DNA of 64,000 nt. Source: Blumeriella jaapii. Taxonomy: Eukaryota; Ascomycota; Leotiomycetes; Helotiales; Drepanopezizaceae. The stretch spans positions 124,001-188,000 of the forward strand of contig VWND01000005.1 in the NCBI GenBank assembly GCA_009599575.1. The letters are read 5' to 3'. Shown here piece after piece: positions 55,608-64,000 of this stretch (positions are counted from its first letter, which is position 1; each line of letters begins with the position of its first letter). Both the position numbers and the translations under genes were made by a program. Below the pieces are notes generated by a model. That model was not told where the DNA came from and did not search any database. It saw only the letters and a list, made by a program, of their open reading frames with translations.

Positions 55608-57695
55608 ATGACTTCGTCTCCAGCAGTCATTATTGTCGTCCGGTCGGTACTCCCCAAGCGCCAGCCTCGACATCCGCCTGCAGATGGCATCGACACGAGC
55701 CTCAGAGGCGGCGGTTCTTGCACATTGTATCCTCTCGGCGAGAGTACATCTTGCTAATGCTACTCCTACAGACACGGCGCACGCCTAGACGCAGCAGACA
55801 AACACTGGCATCTCACCTCCCCCACCCCTTACGATCCACCCCTCACACACGGCGGATGGGCTCAATCGAAATCCCTAGGCGCCCGCATCGCCGGGATCCT
55901 ACGCACGCGAGAGACGGATGATGAATACACATCTGGAGATGGGACCACGAGGAAGAGAAGGCACAAGGTTGTCATTCATTCGAGCCCATTCCTGAGGTGT
56001 GTGCAGACGTCGGTCGCGATCAGTGCGGGCTTGGCCCAGAACCCTGGACACACTCACCATCAACCCAAACCCGCCCCGTCACCACTGGGCAAGGCTACCA
56101 CGGCGCACTCGTCGCCGACGATGCGCCCATCTGTCGTCGTTGCCGAAAATCCGTCCTTGGCACCTATTCCCGAACCTGCGGGGTCGGATCAGGACGGAAA
56201 ATTAAGCGAACAGCCGGAAAACATCAGGAAGTCAACCGTACGTGTAGACGCGTTCCTGGGAGAATGGCTGTCCCCGGATTATTTCGAGCACATCACGGTA
56301 CCTCCCAGCTCGGTCATGATGGTAGCTGGCGCCAAGGCGGATTTGTTGCGGAGAGAAGACTACAGCTCATTGACAAGCGTAAAAGAGGCAGCCGTGGCTT
56401 CAGTTGGGTTTCCAGGTGGTTGGGGAAGCCCTGCTGTGACAGTGGCCGAAAAGAAAGAGGACGAGGGACCGCTGTCGACTTTCCCCAGTCTTGGTCAATC
56501 GCTTCCGAAACGAGATCGAACGAGCAGCTTGAGCAGTGTTGGAAGCACTGCGAGTCGCCAAAGTCACAGGAGCGCTAGCAACCATGCACCGACTGCAGAG
56601 CATGGCGTTTATCAACCTCCGATCCCAACCTATGCCATCTCGGCGACAGATCCGATCCCCGCCGGCTATACCGCCCATGCGAGAGACTCCTGTGTTGATG
56701 TGGACTACCAATGGGACAGCATGCGAGAGCCGCAGAACTGGGGAGATGGTGGAGAATATGGCGAGGAATGGAGCTCGATGCACAAGAGATTTCGGAAAGG
56801 ACTTACTCAACTAGTTGGCTGGTACCAAGAACATGAGGACCCTGAAAAGCTCTTCACCAAGTCCCCTAATCGTCAGAACGGCAATCGCGAGGACAGCGCG
56901 GAAGACGAGGATACGGATCTAGTTGTCATTCTTGTTACCCACGGCGCTGGATGCAATGCCCTGATTGGGGCATTGACGAACCAGCCCGTGCTACTAGACG
57001 TGGGAATGGCTTCTCTCACGATGGCTGTGCGCAAGCCCCCTCCTCCAAACTCGCCTGCAGCCACTCCAGGTCATTCCCGCTCCTCGTCTCGCGTGATCTC
57101 GATATCAGATCAATACGATGTCAAGCTCATCGCCAACACCGAGCACTTGCGAAGTACAGCCTCCACCCCCTCGAGCTCTCGCCCACCATCAGTAGCCAAC
57201 CTTCCCGCATTCCGCGAATCTTTTCGGGAGAGGTATGCTAACAACAGCGGCTCTCTCGACGGCACCACATTCGGCAGGAGTCGGCCCGTCCCCCAGTCGG
57301 GCAACTTCGGCGGCATCCGTCGCACATCCAGCATTGCCAGCTCCAACCCACGTAACTACGCCCCCGCCCGGCAAACGTCCATTGGTCTCTGGAGTGCCCC
57401 GCAGCCCGAGGAGGACCATGTTGAAGAAGAGCCCGAAGACGACATGATTCTGAATTTCGGCGACGACGCCACAGCCGCCAAGGAAGAGAAAGAAGCAAAG
57501 CAGGAGGAGGCTGAAGTCAGTGTTGAGGAAAAGAAGGAGCAGGAGGCTGAGCAGGAGCACGAAGATGATGATGTCGCGCCGCTTGGGGGCGGGCTCTGGG
57601 GCACTCCAAGACCCCCTGGGTACGCGGAGAAGATCCGCGAGATTGCGCCCAAGAGAAGGTGGACTGTGAGCGAGCGTGAGAGTGGGCGCCGATGA
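55608..57695 (+). CDS. Histidine phosphatase (phosphoglycerate mutase-like) family protein
   Basis: Member of the histidine phosphatase superfamily. The catalytic RHG motif is split by an intron: exon 1 (55608-55642) encodes MTSSPAVIIVV plus two bases of the Arg codon. After a 129-bp intron (55643-55771, branch CTAAT, acceptor ACAG), exon 2 begins HGARLDAADKHW. Spliced length is 652 residues. Further landmarks are PLTHGGWAQSKSLGARIAGI, HSSPFLRCVQTSVAISAGLA (the second Arg region), a late second catalytic His in DLVVILVTHGAGCNALIGAL, and FLGEWLSPDYF. Long disordered insertions sit between the motifs, and an acidic Glu-rich tail (about 57410-57570) follows. The substrate is unknown; such fungal proteins are often only called phosphoglycerate mutase family. 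Confidence 0.88.
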
Positions 57696-58206
57696 GGGTA
57701 GAGTCGGGGTCTACTTGAGCGAGGATGGACTAGACGTGAACGGCGAATGATGACTGCTTTTCAACGTTCGATGCGCGCAGGGGTTTGCGACAATCAAAAG
57801 AGAACAGCAAAAGGATGCGGGCATTCGGCAGAGCGACGGCGTTTGGCGCATCTGGTTGGGAACGAAAATCCATCCCTTGCCTTGAACGTGTTCTCGCGTT
57901 CTTAGCTTCGAGTGAGGGTGTGAGATCTCCGTGAAAGGATCTCCTAGTACCTTGATGCTGATAGCGCGAAAAGAAAAGAAATCTTTTGAACCTTGCTCTG
58001 CTCTGCGTTGGCCACTCTGACGCCGATTCTCTATTCCCGTGTGTACATACGTGCCTGTGTACGTACGGATCTGCTTCGCTCTCTCGATCGCATCGTATCC
58101 TACTGTTGTACAGTACATACAGCACAGTCCCACCCGCGTTGTCTTACTCAACCTTCCTGACCTTTCAGTAAGTAAAGCACAGCACAGGAGTGCTTTCATT
58201 CCCATC

Positions 58207-58345
58207 CGCCTACCTACCTACCTACCCGCGTACCTACCTACCTACGAAAACTCTACCCCAAGTCCCCCCCCCACCCACCATCCACCTCTTTCTCTTTCTC
58301 TACCTACCTACCTACCTACCTACCCCTACCTACCTACCTACCTTA
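58207..58345. repeat. (TACC)n runs
   Basis: Two runs of TACC/CTAC units separated by about 50 bp of C/T-rich sequence. The open frames over them are Tyr/Leu/Pro/Thr repeats and are not genes. Confidence 0.88.
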
Positions 58346-58526
58346 CCTCCAATCAAGTACTGCCCGCCCGCCCACCCGCCCGCCAGGCAAAGCCGATCAG
58401 GTCGGTCTGCATATCTTCCTTCCTTCCTTCCTTCCTTCCTGCGAAGCTGCCACGGCCAACACCCAGCTCTCCTTCGAGCTCTGGGTTGCAGATGAGAGAT
58501 GGGGCAATTCGCGGGTCCTTCCTTAC

Positions 58527-58560
58527 CTAGGTAGGTAGGTAGGTAGGTAGGTGGGTAGGT
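58527..58560. repeat. (GGTA)n run, inverse of the TACC runs
   Basis: About eight AGGT/GGTA units preceded by TTACCTAGG. It is the reverse complement of the TACC runs 180-320 bp upstream. Confidence 0.88.
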
Positions 58561-58896
58561 ACTTACGTTTCGACATCTGGATCGAGAAAAGCCTGGGTGT
58601 GCACAACCCTCGCGGTTTCCTCGAGGCGTGTTGTGTGGGTTGTGGCGTGAGGACTGGAGAGGCGCGTGGTGATCGGTGTTGCGCTCGAGAACTTATCGAC
58701 GCCCCGTGGGATTCTGATCAGATCAGATCAGATCGGATATGCAGTGCGTGCGTAGCCTGTGACCTGGTCTGCGCGCAGCAGAATCAACCGCCTCGCATGG
58801 CAAAGGTCGGGACCTGGAGTCGAGAAAGCAAGATAAAAGATACACATCCGTTGGCCAAAAATGGATATACGCAAATGGTATCTTGCGACTGAGATC

Positions 58897-60925
58897 TTAC
58901 ACAGTAGCCCACATGGCCAGCCGTCCCTTGAGCTCCGTCTCCCGGGGCGGCCCCGTCCACTTCTGCGTCGCCCAATCCCGCAACGAGTACGTCTTCATGC
59001 GCCGCCTGTCCATCTCATCCAGAATGTCCCAAGCCCTCTGATCGTTCTTCGCCACGCACCGCTCGACCATGGCCTTCGCCGTGCCCGGCCTCATCCACAC
59101 CCGCCGTCCGGCCGATCCGCACCCACGTCCGTCATCTCCTCGAGGTAGCGGAACGCGTCCTCATAGTCATCTTCCTGCAGACACGCCAGGATGAGGCGGT
59201 CGTAGGTCAGAAGGTCGGGTTTGATGCCGAGCACCTGCATCTCGCCGGCAAGGAACATGCTGAGATCCTTGCGTCGGTGCCTTGAGGTTCCCTGGAGGAG
59301 AACGTTGAAGGTTTCCGTGTTGGGCCCGCTCTTGCAGATTTCGTGCAGGGCTTTGTACAACTCCATCGCTTTCTCGTCATGGCCGGTGTAGATGGTGGCT
59401 TCAATCACTACGTTGACCGCCGCCACGGGCAATACGTGGTTGTCACGAGCAAGATCTTCGAGTGCGGCCCATGCCTCGGCCGCGAACTCTGGAGATCTGA
59501 TCAAGGTGAGGAGAGCGGACGGGTCGTGCTAGCATCTGTCTGGAGACCAGCCTTGGTCATGATAACCAAGACTCGGAAGGCGGTTTTCAAGTCTCTGGCC
59601 CCGGCGTACGCCGCTAGTAGAGCCTCGTAGTGGAAGGCCATCAAAGGGGATTTTCGCGAAGAGAGTATTTGAATGGCGGAGGTGGCAAGCTCGGGGTCAG
59701 AATGTCGGGCCGCTAGATTCAGAGCGGCGATGCACATCCCATCAGACAGGACCAAGCTTTCCGTGTCCACACGCCGCTTCCAAATGTATGTAGTTCCTTC
59801 ATACTAGGGTCGTGTTAGAGAGGGCATAGTCGACAGACAGGAGATACGTACGTGAAGGTTTTTGCTAAACACATCAAACAGATGATACCACACCGTGGGC
59901 AAGATCTCGTTTCTGCTGTTGTCAAACCGGTATTGCAAAAGTTTGAGAGCCTCGTCCAATTCATCTGCCTCACAGAGCCGGAACAAGAAAATGTCATACA
60001 GCCAGGGCAGCACGGTGACGCCGTCCGAGTGCATCTCTTCCAATTTGTCCATGGCGATTTCGTACTGCCGGTCGCGGATCAAACCAACGACAAGACTGTG
60101 CCAGCCCTCAGGGGAAAGCCCGAGCCATCGCTCCTTCATCTCTTGCAGGATCTCTGCCCGCAAGAGATAATCCGGATGGATCGCCAGAGCCTGCAGAGCG
60201 CCATGGTACAGCCCCGAGTCTGCAATGATGCCATACGCCTTCATCTCCTCCATGAGCACCCGGACTGAACCAGCGCTTCCTTTCGTGCAGCTCGCATTTG
60301 CCCTGATGAGAGAGTCATAATGGATCAGGGCCGGCTCTCCCCGCCCCAAGATCAGGTATTCCACAATCGCCACCACTCTCTCGTACGATCTCGGCTCAGC
60401 CCGGACCTTCCGCAGAAGATCGTGTATTTGTGGGATGGGCACACGGTCGAGCTCCTGTTGTATCGCGCCGTGGGCGAGACGTTGAGCCTCCGAAGCTCGA
60501 CGTGCCCAACCCGGCCGTGGGAAGATTCGGCTCAGATCATCCTGATCCAACGCGCTAGGAGAGTCGGAAGCGGTTGGCGACACCTTGGCCGTTCTCATCG
60601 GAGGGGGTTGGTTCAAGCCGAGGTTGTGCGTGTAGCTGCCAGGTCCAAGCCCTCGGGAGGCCTCCTGTTCCGGGCCTCGGAGCCCTTCTTCGCATAAGGA
60701 TGCTTGTAAAGATGCGGTTTCATACGCGGATACCCCATCTGCTGTTTGCTCTTCCTCGGTAGCGGTATGGAGATTCAGACGACGATTCGACCGTCGAAAA
60801 TTGCTTCGCGCGATGAGAGCTCCCCGAGCGGGGGGCGCTCGAGGAGAGGAGGCATTGACGAGTCCATCGATGGCAGGGCAAAGACATCGCCACAGCCCGT
60901 CGATTGGGAATCGAGTGGGTGGCAT
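58897..60925 (-). CDS. Pentatricopeptide repeat (PPR) protein with frame conflicts
   Basis: A mitochondrial-type PPR protein; such proteins bind organellar RNA. Exon 1 (60925-59852) starts [12 protein letters not shown] with an Arg-rich N-terminus fitting a presequence. It joins exon 2 across a 48-bp intron (59804-59851, GTACGT, branch CTAAC, CTAG), giving [17 protein letters not shown]. Helical repeat units are visible: [79 protein letters not shown] and [20 protein letters not shown]. Two places break the frame although the protein clearly continues: near 59515-59530 (after AGLQTDAS, resuming [14 protein letters not shown]) and near 59090-59105 (after DVGADRPDG, resuming [14 protein letters not shown]). 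One missing base at each site would explain this. Which RNA it serves is unknown. Confidence 0.75.
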
Positions 60926-61339
60926 CGACGGTGGTGGAAGGATGTGTGGGCGTCGTTGCGAGGTTGCACATCGAAAGCTTGGAATTTGGGCGAGACATTG
61001 TCAGCCTTATCACGTGCAGCGCGTCAATATCGTGTTTACCAGCTTCTCACGGCGGTAGGGGGTTCTTCGGACGGAATTGACATGCATTGTTCGCTCTGGG
61101 TTCGAAAGTTCATTCTGCTTCAGCTTTTCTGACCGCAATTCGGTTTCCCGTAGCGACCGGGTCATCGGTTCTCTTCGACTCCGCCTCTTCCTGATTCCCC
61201 TCTCAGCACTTTTGGAGCGTCACACACTATATAGCTCTAGCAGAGCCGTACGTAGGCTTGCACTCTATGAACCCCGCAGAAACGCTATGCAGCTTTGTCC
61301 AAGTGCGCCAGGTATTTCGTGAACACCCACCTTGAGAAC

Positions 61340-61975
61340 TCAATTGCCCCTCCCTCTCCCCCTTCCTCGTCCGCCGCCTCTGCCGCCACGCCCTCTATCA
61401 CCCCCACCTCTTCCCCCGTAGTCGCCTCGTTGCGCGCCTCCCCTGCCCCCTCGGTACCCGCCGGCTTGTTCCCGCTGCTGCTGATCCTTCACGAGGTCGA
61501 TGATCTCGTCCGGCACCCGTAGGTATTTGATCTGCGCCCATCAGCCCCCGCAAAGCGTGATTCTCTCAGCACAAGCATGGTAGAGTAGAGCGTACATTGT
61601 TCCCCTTGACGTAGACCTCGGGCAGCCGGAAGAATTTTTCGCCGTCCTGTGATCGCAGCCTCCCATTAGCCATGGCTCCCGGGAGACGGAATGGACAGAG
61701 CGCGCTGGGGGCGCGCGGGGGATGCGTGCCTACCGGACTCGTCTGCACAACTTCCTTCAGCGTCAGATTCATCCACGTATCGCAGGTGACCAGATGTCCG
61801 TTCAGCGTTTCGCCATTCTTGAGCTCGACGAGCATGGGGTGGCCTTGCGCCGCCGTGAGAAGCCCGAGAGGAAGCTGAGCGAGGTTAGCGATGGATCTTC
61901 TCGCCACGCGGAATGCGCGGTATGATACGAACAGGACGAGGGAGTTGCGCGCGCGCGCGAGAGGATACGCACCAT
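61340..61975 (-). CDS. LSM4: LSM4, U6 snRNA-associated Sm-like protein
   Basis: Subunit of the heptameric Lsm rings: Lsm2-8 binds the U6 snRNA 3' end in splicing, and Lsm1-7 promotes mRNA decapping. Four coding exons join in frame to 128 residues. Exon 1 is only ATG (61975-61973). Exon 2 (61874-61734) begins [20 protein letters not shown] and carries Sm1 ([20 protein letters not shown]). Exon 3 (61646-61596) is [17 protein letters not shown]. Exon 4 (61531-61340) has Sm2 ([20 protein letters not shown]) and an RGG tail ([20 protein letters not shown]), as in other Lsm4 proteins. Introns are 98, 87 and 64 bp, with GTGCGT, GTAGGC and GTACGC donors. The alternative of starting at the internal Met before LVELKN would lose the conserved N-terminal helix. 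Confidence 0.94.
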
Positions 61976-62250
61976 GGTGGGAATTGGGTTGTTGTCGTCG
62001 TGGAACTTGCCTGTGACGTGCGACCTGGTCGCAGCTCTCCATCAACTGCCGCAGAAGATCCGACACGTGATGTGAGCCCCTCAGCATCTGAGCAACCACA
62101 ACCGCTCGCTTAACGAAAGAACAACAACAACCTGTCAAATTTTCTGTTTACTTCTTTCTGCTTAGGTCGATACCAACCCCCCCCTCCTCCTCTACCCTTC
62201 CGCCTAATCCCCAAGATCTGCAAAGCTCTCTCATCCTCCAGCGCTCACAT

Positions 62251-62410
62251 TGCACATACTGCACATACTGCACATACTGCACATACTGCACATACTGCAC
62301 ATACTGCACTTACTGCACTTACTGCACTTACTGCACTTACTGCACTTACTGCACATACTGCACATACTGCACTTACTGCACTTACTGCACTTACTGCACT
62401 TACTGCACTT
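62251..62410. repeat. Decamer tandem array TGCACATACT / TGCACTTACT
   Basis: About sixteen 10-bp units of two variants that differ at one base and occur in blocks (A-type, T-type, A-type, T-type). Block alternation suggests unit-wise expansion. The unit contains TACTG, the same pentamer that is dispersed through the window. Confidence 0.95.
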
Positions 62411-62869
62411 ACTGTACATACATACAAACAAACATACATACCTCTCACGCTCTCTCTCTCTTCCACATCAATCTCAATCTAAATCTCAATCTCAATCTCA
62501 ATCTTATTCTCAATCTCAATCTCTCCATCCCCCAACCAAACCCACCATTTCCAAAAACCACCCACTCACCCACTCACCCACTCACCCATTCACCCACACT
62601 CACTCACTCACACACACACCCACACCACCCACCCTCCACCAAACTCACCCACACACTCACTCACACCACCACTCACTCACTCACACCACACACCCACCCC
62701 CACCCACCCACTCACACCACCCCACCAACTCACCCACTCACACTCACCCACACTCACACACACCCACACCACCAAACCACACACCCACACACCCACACCA
62801 CCAAAACCACTCACCCACCCTCCACCGACCCAGCAGGCAAAAAGAAGAAGCCAAGCTTCAAACACAGGA

Positions 62870-62870
<1 letters not shown>

Positions 62871-62912
<42 letters not shown>
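62871..62912. repeat. Poly-C tract, 42 bp
   Basis: Uninterrupted run of 42 C. True length is uncertain for technical reasons. Confidence 0.9.
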
Positions 62913-63089
62913 TTCACCCCACACACACACACACACACAAACCAACATCGCCCGCCAGCTTCCTTCCCCACCGACCCTTCCTCCTCCTCCTCCTCCTCCT
63001 CCTCCTCCTCCTCCTCTTCCTCCTCCGTCGCTCGCTCACGCCACGCCACCGAACCAATCCGATGAATGAGTGAATGACCGACCTCGAGC

Positions 63090-63090
<1 letters not shown>

Positions 63091-63156
<66 letters not shown>

Positions 63157-63202
63157 AAAAGAAAAGAAAGAAAAGAAAGAAAAGAAAGAAAGAAAGAAAG
63201 AA
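63091..63202. repeat. (GAAA)n array
   Basis: About 110 bp of GAAA units, regular at first and interrupted by GAAAA variants towards the right. Confidence 0.93.
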
Positions 63203-63373
63203 GTCCCAGCCCCAGCCCCAGCAACACGCTCGAACGAAGGAGGGGAGGAAGGAATACCCGCTCGACGGAGAGGTAGAAAGAGGATATCATCATCATCATC
63301 AACATCATAGCGCGATAGGAAGGAACGGATGAAAAACAGGCATCGCCTGGAATGGAAAAGCATTTTCATTCCG

Positions 63374-63374
<1 letters not shown>

Positions 63375-63428
<54 letters not shown>
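63375..63428. repeat. Poly-C tract, 54 bp
   Basis: Longest homopolymer in the window, 54 C. The true length may differ from the assembled one. Confidence 0.9.
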
Positions 63429-63430
<2 letters not shown>

Positions 63431-63636
63431 CCAACCCCCCAGCATAGAGAGCAGCATGGCGTCAGTCAAAAGACCCCGATAAAACAGAACCCCAAAAAAC
63501 ACCCGATACCAACAACAGCCCTCAAAGCATGTCCCGAAATCATAATCTATGCTCCACCCGGCCATAATCTTGCCCACCCGGCCCCCCCCCCCCCTCCCCC
63601 CCCTCTTCTCTTCGCGCGACAAAGACCGCCTGCGAC

Positions 63637-64000
63637 CTACCACCAATTCCCATTCCAGCCCCAAACCCGCCCAACACCCAGCCCAAGCGAGCTCAGCGCA
63701 CCGCCTTTCCCTTTCCCCACGCTCGGAACGATGCTCTTCAAGCTCTCCTGCCCGACACTCCTCTTGTTCCTCAGCGCCATATTCATGATCCTGCTCCTCT
63801 CCTCCCTGATCTCGTCCACATCGTCTATCTCCCCGGTGAGGAAGTTGGAGGGCGAATCAAGCGACGAGCTGAGCTGACCAGGACTACCACCTTCATCGAC
63901 GCTGAAGTAGTGGTCGGCACTGATGCTGACCCTCGGGTGCCGAGAGCGGCCTCCACCACGAGATGCGCGACGCATCTCGGCCCAGACTTTGCGGGCCGGA
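63637..64000 (-). CDS. Partial gene at the right edge, 3' end only, unknown
   Basis: The minus-strand frame is open from the window edge (64000) to a stop at 63637. At the edge it reads ARKVWAEMRRASRGGGRSRH, so the Met at 63975 is probably internal. Other segments are ISADHYFSVDEGGSPGQLSS, a possible helix NFLTGEIDDVDEIREERSRI, and a Gly/Trp-rich end. I do not recognise the family. The biased codon use and acidic/basic alternation look coding. Most of the gene lies outside the window. Confidence 0.5.
   Translation of the reverse strand, partial: PARKVWAEMRRASRGGGRSRHPRVSISADHYFSVDEGGSPGQLSSSLDSPSNFLTGEIDDVDEIREERSRIMNMALRNKRSVGQESLKSIVPSVGKGKGGALSSLGLGVGRVWGWNGNWW

Larger units (their letters stand above)
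57696..58896. other. Intergenic region with TACC and GGTA repeats
   Basis: No supported gene. It contains TACC runs at 58207-58250 and 58300-58345, a TTCC run at 58418-58440, and a GGTA run at 58527-58560. The TACC and GGTA runs are reverse complements, so they could pair across about 180-300 bp. Confidence 0.55.
61976..63636. other. Repeat-rich intergenic region
   Basis: No supported gene. In order it holds a decamer array (62251-62410), TCAATC repeats (62470-62520), CACTCACC/CACACC-rich sequence (62560-62830), a 42-bp poly-C tract, a CCT triplet run (62980-63025), a GAAA array, ATC triplets (63287-63310) and a 54-bp poly-C tract. All open frames here are translations of these repeats. Confidence 0.8.

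Noticed and set aside
62250..63065. 271-codon plus-strand open frame
   Set aside because: It is made of decamer, CAC/CTC, poly-C and CCT repeats (poly-His/Thr/Pro/Ser) and has no gene features.
1..64000. CRISPR array or bacterial-type defence island
   Set aside because: The tandem arrays have no spacers, and all genes are intron-containing fungal genes.

Overview
The window is chromosomal DNA of a filamentous ascomycete (Pezizomycotina). The signs are protein genes split by short GT-AG introns (45-144 bp, usually with CTRAY-type branch sites), homologues of fungal housekeeping genes, and a long AT-rich block with the signature of repeat-induced point mutation (RIP): CpA/TpG nearly gone while CpG survives. 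The class cannot be fixed from sequence alone. I found no tRNA, rRNA or CRISPR array.

Region 1 (about 1-18170) is a gene-free, RIP-wrecked transposon nest. An outer Ty3/Gypsy element with chromodomain lies on the plus strand (1-4470, resuming at 15739-16863). Its integrase is split by a complete second LTR retrotransposon on the minus strand, 4471-15738 (11,268 bp), with two 267-bp LTRs, a 4-bp target duplication, a tRNA primer-binding site beside the right LTR, and gag, protease, RT and integrase remnants. It also has an unrecognised long ORF between the integrase and the 3' LTR. A Ty1/Copia pol tail (17150-18165) ends the block. A 33-bp hairpin family (11-nt arm, 11-nt loop, 11-nt arm) is scattered through both Gypsy elements.

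Region 2 (about 18170-64000) is ordinary-GC, gene-bearing DNA. In order: NIPA-type magnesium transporter (-), a hypothetical gene (+), an Mpv17/PMP22 protein (+), a DUF3445 protein (-), ALG9 (-), NAF1 (+), EXO5 (+), a membrane SH3 protein (-), a possible unknown gene (-), a decayed 2EXR gene (+), GPI8 (-), a histidine-phosphatase-family protein (+), a PPR protein (-), LSM4 (-) and a partial gene at the right edge (-). The genes are functionally mixed: ER glycan assembly (ALG9), GPI anchoring (GPI8), RNP biogenesis (NAF1, LSM4), mitochondrial functions (EXO5, PPR, perhaps Mpv17). ALG9/NAF1 and GPI8/phosphatase are divergent pairs with short shared promoters.

The intergenic DNA is rich in simple repeats: dispersed TACTG/TACAG pentamer runs, (TACC)n, two decamer arrays, a TAC array, and poly-C tracts up to 54 bp. 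Several otherwise conserved genes show single-base frame conflicts (PPR twice; one intron of the DUF3445 gene). These may be sequence errors, unusual splicing or real decay. No defence, secondary-metabolite or other cassette-like system was seen. The most unusual items are the accessory ORF of the nested retrotransposon, the hairpin family, and an LSM4 gene whose first coding exon is just the ATG.
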